This document shows positions 43,979-52,573 of a stretch of 64,000 nt of DNA, in pieces. The notes below the pieces were generated by a model. That model saw only the letters and a program-made list of their open reading frames with translations, made no database searches and was not told where the DNA came from. Made by a program: the position numbers and the translations under genes. Within the stretch, counting starts at the first letter, position 1. Every line of letters begins with the position of its first letter. Origin of the DNA: Berkiella sp964606325 (GTDB lineage: Bacteria > Pseudomonadota > Gammaproteobacteria > Berkiellales > Berkiellaceae); NCBI GenBank assembly GCA_964606325.1, contig CAZSGE010000006.1, positions 1-64,000 of the forward strand. Direction: 5' to 3'.

Positions 43979-44935
43979 ATGATTCAAACAATTAAAGCGA
44001 CAACCAGGACGTATTTTGTCGTAGCCATGCTAGGGATTGGCACCTTATTCTCATGTGAGCAGGCTTCAGCTCTTACCTTTGTGCTACCGCATAATGGAAA
44101 TATTATAGGTAATGTACAATATGCAACCGTGCAATATGGCGATTCTCTTTCAACGATTGGTCGTCGCTATGACATGGGCGGCTATGAAATGATGGAGGCT
44201 AATCCCGGCGTGGATTATACCAATCCAAATCGTGGAACAAGGCTTGTGATCCCTTCACGGTTTATTTTGCCAGATACGCAACGTAAAGGTATCGTCATCA
44301 ATCTCGCCGAAATGAGACTTTATTATTATCACAATGATGGCGTGCATGTTTCTACCTACCCTGTTGGGGTCGGCCAAGAAGGTTGGAATACACCTCTTGG
44401 AGCAACCACCGTTACCCGCAAACGCGAGCACCCAACCTGGGTAGTGCCCGATTCCATTTTGGCGAATCATGCAGAACATGGCCAACCCATTGAAAAAGTG
44501 TGGCCAGCGGGTCCTAATAATCCTTTAGGGGATCATGCGATAACGACCGGCTTCAAGAGTATTGTGATTCATGGCAGCCCCTATCCCAAAGGTGTTGGCG
44601 TAAGAAGCAGCCATGGTTGCATTAGAATGCTCAATGAAGATGTTGCGCAATTGTTCAAAATGGTTCAAGTGGGAACGCCTGTACAAATTATCCACCAACC
44701 TACCAAAATTGGCCGCATGGATAATCAATTGTTCCTAGAAGCGCATGTGCCTCTTTCAAAATCATCTTACTATTCAGATTATTCTAGCACCGGTGAACTG
44801 CTCCATAAGCTCACCAAAGGCGCTAAATATAATGTGCAATGGAAAGACATTGAAAGAATACAAAATAAAGCCAACGGTTTACCACATCCTATTGGTACGC
44901 TAGGTGGCGCAGCTCCTGCAAGTAATACAAACTAA
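43979..44935 (+). CDS. L,D-transpeptidase with LysM domain (YkuD family)
   Basis: A 318-residue periplasmic enzyme that forms 3-3 peptidoglycan cross-links or attaches lipoproteins to peptidoglycan. It has a signal peptide (about 1-31), a LysM domain (VQYGDSLSTIGRRYDMGGYE, about 50-90) and a YkuD catalytic domain (about 105-240) with HGSPYPKGVGVRSSHGCIRM: His198, His212 and nucleophile Cys214. The C-terminal 70 residues are unassigned. It is of the ErfK/YbiS/YnhG kind. A clear terminator follows. Confidence 0.95.
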   Translation: MIQTIKATTRTYFVVAMLGIGTLFSCEQASALTFVLPHNGNIIGNVQYATVQYGDSLSTIGRRYDMGGYEMMEANPGVDYTNPNRGTRLVIPSRFILPDTQRKGIVINLAEMRLYYYHNDGVHVSTYPVGVGQEGWNTPLGATTVTRKREHPTWVVPDSILANHAEHGQPIEKVWPAGPNNPLGDHAITTGFKSIVIHGSPYPKGVGVRSSHGCIRMLNEDVAQLFKMVQVGTPVQIIHQPTKIGRMDNQLFLEAHVPLSKSSYYSDYSSTGELLHKLTKGAKYNVQWKDIERIQNKANGLPHPIGTLGGAAPASNTN

Positions 44936-44937
44936 GG

Positions 44938-44972
44938 AAATAGGTCCGTTTTATAACGGACCTATTTTTTTC
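44938..44972 (+). terminator. Rho-independent terminator of the L,D-transpeptidase gene
   Basis: A perfect 13-bp stem AAATAGGTCCGTT (44938-44950) / AACGGACCTATTT (44955-44967), TTAT loop, followed by more T residues. It starts 3 bp after the stop codon. Confidence 0.93.
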
Positions 44973-45101
44973 TCATTCCTAAATTTAATATCGCAAGACC
45001 CTGAAAAAATTTTTTAGCTAAGCTAAAAAATTGCTCTTCCTTGCTGTGTGCGATATAAAATATGGTACAATCAAACAAAAATTATATTTCAGACAAAAAA
45101 C

Positions 45102-45557
45102 ATGTTCCACATTATCCTATACCAACCAGAAATTCCGCCAAATACCGGCAATATTATTCGCCTTTGCGCAAACACCAATAGCCATTTGCATTTGATTGAG
45201 CCGCTGGGTTTTGATTTAGAGGATAAACAGCTTAAACGTGCAGGATTGGATTACCACGATCTGGCGCGTGTCACTATACATCAGGATGTACACACATGTC
45301 TGGCTTTATTTAATAAAAATCGTGTTTTTGCTTTGAGCGCCAAAGGATTGACGCTTTATACAAGACCTACTTTTCAATCAGGGGATGCTTTTATTTTTGG
45401 CCCGGAAACCAGAGGCTTGCCAATCGATGTGCTGCAATTGTTTCAAAATGATCACATATTAAAGTTACCGCAACATACTTCGCTTCGCAGTTTGAATTTA
45501 TCTAACACTGCAGCGGTAATGGTTTATGAAGCCTGGCGACAGATGGGGTTTAGTTAA
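45102..45557 (+). CDS. trmL: tRNA (cytidine/uridine-34 2'-O)-methyltransferase TrmL
   Basis: A SPOUT-class methyltransferase of 151 residues that modifies the wobble base of tRNA-Leu isoacceptors. Family segments are YQPEIPPNTGNIIRLCANT, PLGFDLEDKQLKRAGLDY, the SAM knot FGPETRGLP and LRSLNLSNTAAVMVYEAWRQ. I chose ATG 45102 because the conserved N-terminus MFHIILYQPEIP starts there; the open frame continues 18 codons upstream from a non-conserved start. It lies alone between two terminator-like regions. Confidence 0.96.
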   Translation: MFHIILYQPEIPPNTGNIIRLCANTNSHLHLIEPLGFDLEDKQLKRAGLDYHDLARVTIHQDVHTCLALFNKNRVFALSAKGLTLYTRPTFQSGDAFIFGPETRGLPIDVLQLFQNDHILKLPQHTSLRSLNLSNTAAVMVYEAWRQMGFS

Positions 45558-45575
45558 TAAACCCCTTATTTGAAA

Positions 45576-46220
45576 TTAATAAAAAAATCGGGGCTCCTCA
45601 AGGGGGGCTACGAAATCTTGCGTTCTTGGGGTCAATACGATTCTAAGATCAATAAAGTCTTCAACAGTTTCATCTTCAGTCGTAAATGCATAAATACTGA
45701 CATCATATAACCCATTATCAAGATCAAAAAATCCGCCGCGACCACTCCAGATATTCTCCAGCGTTGTAATGTGCTCACCACCCGGTAAACTTTCTGCATT
45801 ACCGACAAAGCATTGGTTGGATATCACTTTCAATCCTAAAGTAACACTCGCCACAGCACCTTGTTTAGTCGCTTCATCTAAGGGGTTTTTACTCACAATA
45901 ATATTATAGATGCCATCATTAGAAACAGATAACAGGGCGATATCACCACATTTTACTTCTTTGATTTGATGATAATCATCTTCACATAACCAATCTACTT
46001 CATCATTAACACGATGTTCAAGAACCGCATTATCAAAGATTGCCAAACTTGCTGTGTCCGTCATAACTGAAAACGGTTGATCAAACAAAGGATTAGCAAA
46101 AGGAGCACGAACAGCTTTAGCCTGAGGAATTGCCTTTTGCTGTTCGAAGACCCTTTCTACCAACGTCCAAAGCGTTGGCATTTCTAGATATATGTTTAAT
46201 AGTTTGGATAAAAAATTCAT
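45576..46220 (-). CDS. Hypothetical protein
   Basis: A 214-residue protein I do not recognise. The start is ATG 46220 (MNFLSKLLNIYLEMPTLW), 8 nt after AAGGA; the open frame extends 61 codons further upstream over the hairpin and into the preceding gene, without support. After an amphipathic N-terminal helix the rest looks beta-rich (ALLSVSNDGIYNIIVS, YDVSIYAFTTEDETVED) and acidic, without signal peptide. It follows a coiled-coil gene by 40 bp, with a hairpin between them, and is probably its operon partner. Confidence 0.68.
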   Translation of the reverse strand: MNFLSKLLNIYLEMPTLWTLVERVFEQQKAIPQAKAVRAPFANPLFDQPFSVMTDTASLAIFDNAVLEHRVNDEVDWLCEDDYHQIKEVKCGDIALLSVSNDGIYNIIVSKNPLDEATKQGAVASVTLGLKVISNQCFVGNAESLPGGEHITTLENIWSGRGGFFDLDNGLYDVSIYAFTTEDETVEDFIDLRIVLTPRTQDFVAPLEEPRFFY

Positions 46221-46233
46221 TTTTTTTTCCTTT

Positions 46234-46255
46234 AAGGGATCATAAGTGATCCCTT
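46234..46255. other. Intercistronic hairpin
   Basis: A 9-bp perfect stem AAGGGATCA (46234-46242) / TGATCCCTT (46247-46255) with a 4-nt loop lies between the two minus-strand orphan genes, just before the ribosome site of the second. No T-run follows on minus, so it is more likely a processing, stability or translation-control hairpin than a terminator. Confidence 0.5.
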
Positions 46256-46260
46256 TTAGC

Positions 46261-47418
46261 TTATGCGTAATTATAACGACGCTCGTAACGTTGTTCATTT
46301 TTTGCCTGTTCTGCTTGCGCCAGATCATAAGCGGCTTGCTGTTCTCTTTGGTACTGATACTGCAAATCCATTTCTCTTTGACGTTCCTGCATATCTTCAA
46401 CATCTCTTTGTCTCTTTGCTAACAGTGCTTGAACGTCTGCAACGGATGTGGGCATATTTGCTTTAACCTTGTTTTCAAAATCAAGGTCACATTGTTGAAC
46501 TATATAAGAGCTAGTGTAACGACGTGCTTCAATAGCTGCTAATTCTTCATCTACCATTTTTTTGACGGTTAATTTTTGTTGATCAACTTGTCTGCTCAAA
46601 CCTAATGCCGGCGTAATAGCCAATTGCTGTTGATGCATCGATAAAATTTGTTGTCTTTTTAATTCAAAATCAGCTTTGCTTGTCGATGAGCTTTGCGCTT
46701 GACGTTGTTGTTCTTGCTGACGTTGGCGTTGCTCTTCTTCTCGTTTGGCTTTTTCTTGTGCTTCGTTCTTTTGCGCAGCTAACCTAGCTTGCTTGATTTT
46801 CGTTAAACGATCCGCATTCTCAATATCTCGTTGTTGCTGTGCTTGCGCTTCTTTTCTTTTACGATCTTCTTCTGCTTGTCTTTCCATTTCTCGCGCCCTT
46901 GCTAACCTTGCCTCATCATGTGAAACAAGATTTTGCATCAAAGCGGGTTGTGGGCCTGTGCCTGGGCCATCAATATCATGCAAAATGGCAACGACGATTT
47001 TGCGTTGCTCCAGGAATAATTTAACCAGTGTGTTAAAATCAGCTGCGATTTTTTCGAAGCTACTCTCATCAAAACCAGATAAGGCGCTTTTTAAAACCTT
47101 TAAAAGGCGAATCTTTGTTTCTAAAAAGCCCTTAAGTAGTGCTACTGCTGCTTCTTTTAGTCTTGAGTCTTTGAGTTTAATTTCATTACTTAACTTTTCA
47201 TCTTCTTGGAATAAATATTTGTGAGCCAATTGCAGATTGAAATAATGTAATTGATATTTTCTAGGAATTTGTTGCTCTTCAACTAATGACTTCATTTCAG
47301 ATTGAAACGTGGCCGTCAAATTTAGAACATCAGCAGGATTACCTGTTACATCCTTTGAAAACTGCGCTGTTCTAATATTAATTAAATTGTTAATAAAGTC
47401 TGATTTAAAATCTAACAT
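46261..47418 (-). CDS. Hypothetical coiled-coil protein
   Basis: A 385-residue orphan protein. The first 160 residues are helical and globular (LLKGFLETKIRLLKVLKSAL). From about 170 to 260 comes a long, highly charged coiled coil rich in Arg, Glu, Gln and Ala (ERQAEEDRKRKEAQAQQQRD, EQRQRQQEQQRQAQ), and a second coiled coil lies near 330-385. AGGGG lies 6 nt before the ATG. No signal peptide or membrane segment is present. Long coiled coils of this type are common among Legionella effectors, but also in structural proteins. Confidence 0.7.
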   Translation of the reverse strand: MLDFKSDFINNLINIRTAQFSKDVTGNPADVLNLTATFQSEMKSLVEEQQIPRKYQLHYFNLQLAHKYLFQEDEKLSNEIKLKDSRLKEAAVALLKGFLETKIRLLKVLKSALSGFDESSFEKIAADFNTLVKLFLEQRKIVVAILHDIDGPGTGPQPALMQNLVSHDEARLARAREMERQAEEDRKRKEAQAQQQRDIENADRLTKIKQARLAAQKNEAQEKAKREEEQRQRQQEQQRQAQSSSTSKADFELKRQQILSMHQQQLAITPALGLSRQVDQQKLTVKKMVDEELAAIEARRYTSSYIVQQCDLDFENKVKANMPTSVADVQALLAKRQRDVEDMQERQREMDLQYQYQREQQAAYDLAQAEQAKNEQRYERRYNYA

Positions 47419-47656
47419 TTTTCGCCCCTAGGTTAACTTAATAATGCTTTATATTATGTTAATGATTTTATATGAGGGAAAATATCATTTTTCGACGAGG
47501 TGATTAACGTGTCAGATAATTAGATAAACGGTAATAAATGCTCATTTATCTGATGTCTATACACTCAACGCAAACTAGCAATTGCAACGAAATCTTCAAA
47601 AAGAGGATTAGTGTGAGTGAGCACGGGTAAAAATAACGTGTCAGTGAAAAATTAAA

Positions 47657-48670
47657 TCAACTCTCGCTCTTAGGCGTTCTGGTTAATAAATTATTCACCG
47701 CTTGCTGTGGGGTAATATCTTCATGTAACACTGCATTCACTTGTTCGCAAATCGGCATTTCAACATTCATTGACCTTGCCAATTCCACAACTTGTTTAGC
47801 ATTGGTTTTACCTTCAACCACCTGGCCAATCGCTGTTTGCGCATCTTCACTTGAGCGCCCCTCACCCAGTGCCAAACCAAATCGACGGTTACGCGATTGA
47901 TTGTCGGTGCAAGTAAGCACGATATCACCCATGCCTGATAGACCCATTAAGGTAGGAAATTGTGCATTAAATGCTTTACCTAAACGACACAACTCTGCAA
48001 AACCTCGCGTGATAAGCGCCGCTCTGGCATTCGCGCCAAACCCTAGACCATCGGACATGCCAACCGCAATCGCGAGCACATTTTTGACCGCGCCACCTAA
48101 TTGCACGCCGATTAAATCATGGGACAAATACACTCTAAAAATATCGCTGTGAAATGCCTGTAATAGTTCTTCGCCATAGGAGGGTGTGTCAGTTGCAATC
48201 GCTACGGCTGTGGGTAAACCACAAGCCACCTCTTTGGCGAAGCTCGGCCCTGAAAGCATGGCATAAGGCACATGGGCACAATGTGCTTTGCTGATGTTTG
48301 AGAGAAATTTGCCATCCGCCGTTAACCCTTTGGTGGCACTGACAATGCACATGTTGGTTTTAATCAGCGGTTTAATGCGAACAATGACTTCTTCAAACGC
48401 ATGACTTGGAACGACAATCAGAATTTTGGCGTTGACGGGTGCAGTTGAAAAGGCTTGTTCCAGATCTGCGGTTAAACTAAGCGTGGAGGGAAAACTAAAA
48501 CCAGGCAAGAAACGTGTATTCGCTCGGTTCTTTTCCATCTCTTTTATATCAGCAGCATCATGGCCCCAGAGCACAACTTGGTGTTGCTTTCTTGCCAAAT
48601 AAATGGCTAGCGCAGATCCCCAAGAACCTGCGCCCAACACCAAAAAATGCTCACGTATACTCGCTGTCAT
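47657..48670 (-). CDS. gpsA: Glycerol-3-phosphate dehydrogenase [NAD(P)+]
   Basis: GpsA reduces dihydroxyacetone phosphate to sn-glycerol-3-phosphate for phospholipid synthesis; it is cytosolic. The 337 residues match the family. The Rossmann motif is VLGAGSWGSALA (11-22). The segments VSATKGL, LSGPSFAKEVA and GGAVKNVLAIAVG (with the catalytic Lys) and the C-terminal VVEGKTNAK are intact. It starts 5 bp after secB, the usual gammaproteobacterial arrangement. Confidence 0.97.
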   Translation of the reverse strand: MTASIREHFLVLGAGSWGSALAIYLARKQHQVVLWGHDAADIKEMEKNRANTRFLPGFSFPSTLSLTADLEQAFSTAPVNAKILIVVPSHAFEEVIVRIKPLIKTNMCIVSATKGLTADGKFLSNISKAHCAHVPYAMLSGPSFAKEVACGLPTAVAIATDTPSYGEELLQAFHSDIFRVYLSHDLIGVQLGGAVKNVLAIAVGMSDGLGFGANARAALITRGFAELCRLGKAFNAQFPTLMGLSGMGDIVLTCTDNQSRNRRFGLALGEGRSSEDAQTAIGQVVEGKTNAKQVVELARSMNVEMPICEQVNAVLHEDITPQQAVNNLLTRTPKSES

Positions 48671-48675
48671 AGGCT

Positions 48676-49140
48676 TTACTGCTTAGCAGCGCCGCCTTGT
48701 TTTTGCTGCTCAAGGTGTTGCATGTAAAGAGCATCAAAATTAACTGGCGCCAACAAGAGTTGTGGGAAGCCACCACGAATTACGATATCTGAAATGGTTT
48801 CGCGCGCGTAAGGATACAAAATATTAGGACACATGCTACCAAGCGCATGCGCTAATTGTTCTTGTGGGAAACCTTTGAGCGTGAAAATACCTGCTTGATG
48901 CACTTCTACCAAGAAAGCAACTTTTTCACCCATTTTCACAGTAACGGTTAAATGTAAAACCACTTCATAAATCGTGTCTTCAAGACGATTGGTTTTGGTT
49001 TGCAAATCAACGTTAACTTCCGGTTTCCACTCTTCTCTGAAAATCTCTGGCGCATGTGGTGTTTCAAAAGAAACATCTTTGACATAAATACGTTGGATGG
49101 TAAACGCTGGACCATCATGAGCTTTATCTTTATCTGCCAT
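48676..49140 (-). CDS. secB: Protein-export chaperone SecB
   Basis: SecB keeps presecretory proteins unfolded and hands them to SecA; it is a cytosolic tetramer. The 154 residues show the conserved FTIQRIYVKDVSFETPHAP and the segment LAHALGSMCPNILYPYARE near the C-terminus. It sits between the rhodanese gene and gpsA. The glutaredoxin gene grxC that often lies in this operon is absent here. Confidence 0.97.
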   Translation of the reverse strand: MADKDKAHDGPAFTIQRIYVKDVSFETPHAPEIFREEWKPEVNVDLQTKTNRLEDTIYEVVLHLTVTVKMGEKVAFLVEVHQAGIFTLKGFPQEQLAHALGSMCPNILYPYARETISDIVIRGGFPQLLLAPVNFDALYMQHLEQQKQGGAAKQ

Positions 49141-49182
49141 TTTTATTCATCCTTATCTATAAAAATTAAAATAATAAACTAT

Positions 49183-49611
49183 TTATCTTTTTGCGACCGG
49201 CATGCCTTGTGCGTGCCACGCTTCCATTCCGCCATTAAGGTGATAAAGGTCCGTAAACCCATTCTCTTTTAAGACTTTGCCTTTTTTGGGTGAATCGATG
49301 CCATTACCACAAACCAATATGATTGGCTTGTTTTTATATTTTTGGAGCGTTTTGAGGCTTGAGCCAAAATTTTCCGATGGAATGTTAATCGCGCCCAAAA
49401 TATGCCCCAAATCAAAACGTTCTCGAGAACGGATATCGATGACTGCGGCATCTTTATGATTGAGAAGATCTACTAACTGTTGAGACGAAATGCCAGTCAC
49501 GCCAAAGGAACGTTGTCGCAATTCGTTGCCAATTAGCAATAGAACGATAGCGCCAAAGGCCGCACTTAACATCCAATGCTCTACTAAAAATGCAATATAG
49601 GGATCCATCAT
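49183..49611 (-). CDS. Membrane-anchored rhodanese-like protein (YibN type)
   Basis: A 142-residue protein with an N-terminal membrane helix (about 13-28, MLSAAFGAIVLLLIG) and a rhodanese domain (about 40-140) with DIRSRERFDLGHILGAINIP and the active-site loop LVCGNGIDSPK, Cys present. YibN-type proteins are located at the inner membrane; a role in sulfur transfer or membrane insertion has been proposed for relatives. First gene of rhodanese-secB-gpsA. The start could be either of two adjacent ATG codons. Confidence 0.9.
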   Translation of the reverse strand: MMDPYIAFLVEHWMLSAAFGAIVLLLIGNELRQRSFGVTGISSQQLVDLLNHKDAAVIDIRSRERFDLGHILGAINIPSENFGSSLKTLQKYKNKPIILVCGNGIDSPKKGKVLKENGFTDLYHLNGGMEAWHAQGMPVAKR

Positions 49612-49784
49612 CAGACCACTTACCCTTCACAAACAAACAGCCCAGTATTATACACCCTATCAAGTTAACTAGCGACCGGAAAGCCTGGGTATGCAGGCTT
49701 TGCTTCTAAGGCATGTCCGGCATAGCTTCTAAGCAAAGCCAGATGCTAAAATATGGACTGAAAAACAATAAAATAAGAAAAACT

Positions 49785-51320
49785 ATGCCTTCTAAACCAG
49801 TTATACTACTCATTTTTGATGGATGGGGATATAAAAATAACGGCGAAGGAAATGCTATTGCGCAAGCATTCACGCCCAACTGGGATAAGCTTATCCAAAC
49901 CTGTCCTCATACTACTTTATCGGGCTGCGGCCTGGATGTTGGGCTCCCCGAAGGCCAAATGGGAAATTCTGAAGTCGGCCACCTAACGATGGGAGCGGGA
50001 AGAGTTATTTACCAGGATCTCACCCTTATCAGCAAAGAAATTAAAGAAGGAGGCTTTTTTCAAAATAGTGTTTTGATTAATGCTTTCAAGCGTGCCAAAG
50101 AAACGCAAAAGGCCATTCATCTGATGTGTTTGCTATCCCCAGGCGGTGTACACAGTCACGAAGATCATTTATTTGCCGCGCTTGAGATGGCCAAAGCCCA
50201 TGAAGCGCCCTTTGTTTATGTGCATGCCTTTTTAGATGGTCGCGATACACCACCTCAAAGTGCCAAAGCTTCTATTCTTAAACTTGATACTGTTCTGAAA
50301 AAAACCAATGCCACTTTAGCCACTGTTAGTGGCCGTTACTATGCCATGGACAGAGACAATCGCCATGAGCGTGTGAAGTTAGCCTATGACGCTATTGTCT
50401 TTGGTATGAGCGAATATCACGCTAAAGATGGCTTAGAAGCACTCCAAAATGCCTACGATAGAAAAGAAACCGATGAGTTTGTTAAACCTACTTGCATTGA
50501 AAATACTCATCAAACACCTGTGCAAATAAATGACGGTGATACGGTTATATATATGAACTTTCGCGCCGATAGAGCTCGCGCACTATCTGTCGCCATGACC
50601 GATAAAACATTTAATGGCTTTGAACGGGGCAACATGCCCGCCTTAAGTGAATTTATCACTTTGACCCAATACGATAAAAATCTGAAAACAAGTGTGATTT
50701 ACCCCCCTAAAGATCATAAAAATGTCTTAGGCGAATATTTGCAAAATAATCAGCTCACTCAACTCCATTTGGCTGAAACAGAAAAATATGCCCATGTGAC
50801 CTTCTTTTTTAATGGTGGCGTTGAAAAGCCATTTACCGGTGAAGAACGCGTGCTAATTCCTTCGCCTAAAGTCGCCACTTATGATCTTAAGCCTGAAATG
50901 AGTGCTTATGAATTATCTGCTGAGTTAGTAAAGCATATATTAGCGCAAAAATTTGATTTTATTGTTTGTAACTTTGCTAATGCCGATATGGTGGGACACA
51001 CCGGGAATTTACCAGCCACTGTCAAAGCAATTGAGGTATTAGATGAGTGTTTAGGTCATATTGTAAACGCTCTAAAAAGCGTAGATGGCCAAATGCTGAT
51101 TACCTCCGATCATGGCAATGCCGAATGTATGCTAGATGATCATAGCGGCCAACCACATACGGCACATACACTGTCTATGGTACCTCTGGTGTATGTTGGT
51201 AGTGAATCGTATCAATTTAAAAATGAGAACGGAACGCTCTCAGACATTGCACCTACGCTATTGAAGTTGTTGAGACTTCCTCAACCTTCTGAAATGACAG
51301 GATTATGCTTATTGGCCTAA
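49785..51320 (+). CDS. gpmI: 2,3-bisphosphoglycerate-independent phosphoglycerate mutase
   Basis: A 511-residue manganese-dependent glycolytic enzyme that interconverts 3- and 2-phosphoglycerate. The alkaline-phosphatase-like core has LIFDGWGY at the N-terminus, the phosphorylated Ser62 in MGNSEVGH, GGVHSHEDHL, the Arg-rich FRADRARAL, ANADMVGHTG and SDHGNAE. I chose ATG 49785, which gives the conserved start MPSKPVILLIFDGWG; the open frame runs 24 codons further upstream. It opens gpmI-envC-ctpA. The ribosome site is weak. Confidence 0.97.
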   Translation: MPSKPVILLIFDGWGYKNNGEGNAIAQAFTPNWDKLIQTCPHTTLSGCGLDVGLPEGQMGNSEVGHLTMGAGRVIYQDLTLISKEIKEGGFFQNSVLINAFKRAKETQKAIHLMCLLSPGGVHSHEDHLFAALEMAKAHEAPFVYVHAFLDGRDTPPQSAKASILKLDTVLKKTNATLATVSGRYYAMDRDNRHERVKLAYDAIVFGMSEYHAKDGLEALQNAYDRKETDEFVKPTCIENTHQTPVQINDGDTVIYMNFRADRARALSVAMTDKTFNGFERGNMPALSEFITLTQYDKNLKTSVIYPPKDHKNVLGEYLQNNQLTQLHLAETEKYAHVTFFFNGGVEKPFTGEERVLIPSPKVATYDLKPEMSAYELSAELVKHILAQKFDFIVCNFANADMVGHTGNLPATVKAIEVLDECLGHIVNALKSVDGQMLITSDHGNAECMLDDHSGQPHTAHTLSMVPLVYVGSESYQFKNENGTLSDIAPTLLKLLRLPQPSEMTGLCLLA

Positions 51321-51332
51321 TGGGATGGAACC

Positions 51333-52496
51333 ATGATTAATTCTTTTTGCAAAAAAGTTCAATTGGCACTGGCCGTGTTAAGCCTGGCATCGGTTGCTTA
51401 TGCCAATGTGCCAGAAAAGGACTCTCCCAAAGAAGTCAAAAAGGCTTTATTGCAAGTTCAGCATAAAATGCAAAAATTAGAAAAATCGGTATATAAAAAT
51501 AAAAAGGAAGAAAAATCTTTAATTGAAGAGCTTGCCAAACTTGATAAAGAAATTGGAGAAAGTTCAGAAAGCTTAGCCGCTTTGCAAAATAAGCTCTCGT
51601 CTCATGGTGAGGCCCTTAAAACGCTACAACAAGAAGAGAGTGTGTTAAAACAATCAACGGCAGCACATCAAGAAGCGCTCACTGAGCTATTGGGTGCTAC
51701 CTTTGCACATTATCGAAAAGAAAAACTCCAACTCTTATTTGAGCAACAAGAATGGTCTACCTTGTCAAGACAAAATCAATATTATCAATACTTTTACAAT
51801 GCTCGCGCAGAGCAAATTAATTTGCTTCAAAATAATCTTAAAAAAGTCCAAACCTTGCAAGACAAGATTAGTCTTGAGAAAAAAGAAATCCAACAACTGA
51901 CACAAAATCTTTCTTTAAATCAAGGCGCCCTTTTACAAGCCAAAGAAAAAAGACAATCTATTTTAAAAACTATTTCCCAAAAGCTTGCAACCCAAGAAGA
52001 AGCGCTGTCACAACTACAAAAACAAGAGCAACATTTATCAGAAGTAGTAAAATCCTTACATCAAAAGTTGGCAACAACCCCAACCTATATTGAACCTGCA
52101 CAAGACTTCGCTAAAGCAAAAAAATCACTTGTACTACCCATTTCACAACCGGGTGTCAAACTTACCACTTTACCTAATCTAAATAAAACCGCTGCCAAGA
52201 AAACTTACATCAGTGCGCAAACCGGAACACCCGTCAATGCTATTTTTGGTGGCCGAGTCGTTTTTGCCGAATGGTTACGTGGATTAGGTCTATTGATTAT
52301 TGTGGATCATGGTAATGGTTATATGAGCTTATACGGCAATAATCAAAAGCTGTATAAGGGTCTAGGTGAGTGGGTTAATCAAGGAGAAATGATAGCAAGC
52401 GTTGGACAAAGCGGCGGACATGCCGAACCCGGATTATACTTTGAAATAAGAAAGGATGGTGAGGCGCTTGACCCTAGCCCCTGGTTCATAGGGTAA
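51333..52496 (+). CDS. envC: Murein hydrolase activator EnvC (degenerate LytM domain)
   Basis: A 387-residue periplasmic protein: signal peptide (about 1-24, ending VAYAN), long coiled coil (about 30-250) and C-terminal M23/LytM domain (about 285-387). EnvC is recruited by FtsEX and activates amidases at the septum. As in E. coli EnvC, the metal ligands of active LytM enzymes are lost: the usual H-x-H near YGN is replaced (SLYGNNQKL) and the second His position is Tyr in LYFEIRKDG. It starts 12 bp after gpmI. ftsEX is not in the window. Confidence 0.93.
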   Translation: MINSFCKKVQLALAVLSLASVAYANVPEKDSPKEVKKALLQVQHKMQKLEKSVYKNKKEEKSLIEELAKLDKEIGESSESLAALQNKLSSHGEALKTLQQEESVLKQSTAAHQEALTELLGATFAHYRKEKLQLLFEQQEWSTLSRQNQYYQYFYNARAEQINLLQNNLKKVQTLQDKISLEKKEIQQLTQNLSLNQGALLQAKEKRQSILKTISQKLATQEEALSQLQKQEQHLSEVVKSLHQKLATTPTYIEPAQDFAKAKKSLVLPISQPGVKLTTLPNLNKTAAKKTYISAQTGTPVNAIFGGRVVFAEWLRGLGLLIIVDHGNGYMSLYGNNQKLYKGLGEWVNQGEMIASVGQSGGHAEPGLYFEIRKDGEALDPSPWFIG

Positions 52497-52573
52497 GACT
52501 CTTTTCCTTACTTTCAATATATACAGCACGAGCAGGAAGCTCGTCATCCGTGGTCACCACAAAAGGATAATGT

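Noticed and set aside
51333..52496. EnvC LytM domain as an inactivated pseudogene
   Set aside because: Loss of the metal ligands is the normal state of EnvC, which activates amidases rather than cutting peptidoglycan itself.
52497..52573. Small dyad ACGAGC-AGGAA-GCTCGT before ctpA as a terminator or operator
   Set aside because: Only 6 bp long with no T-run and no relation to a known operator; probably chance.
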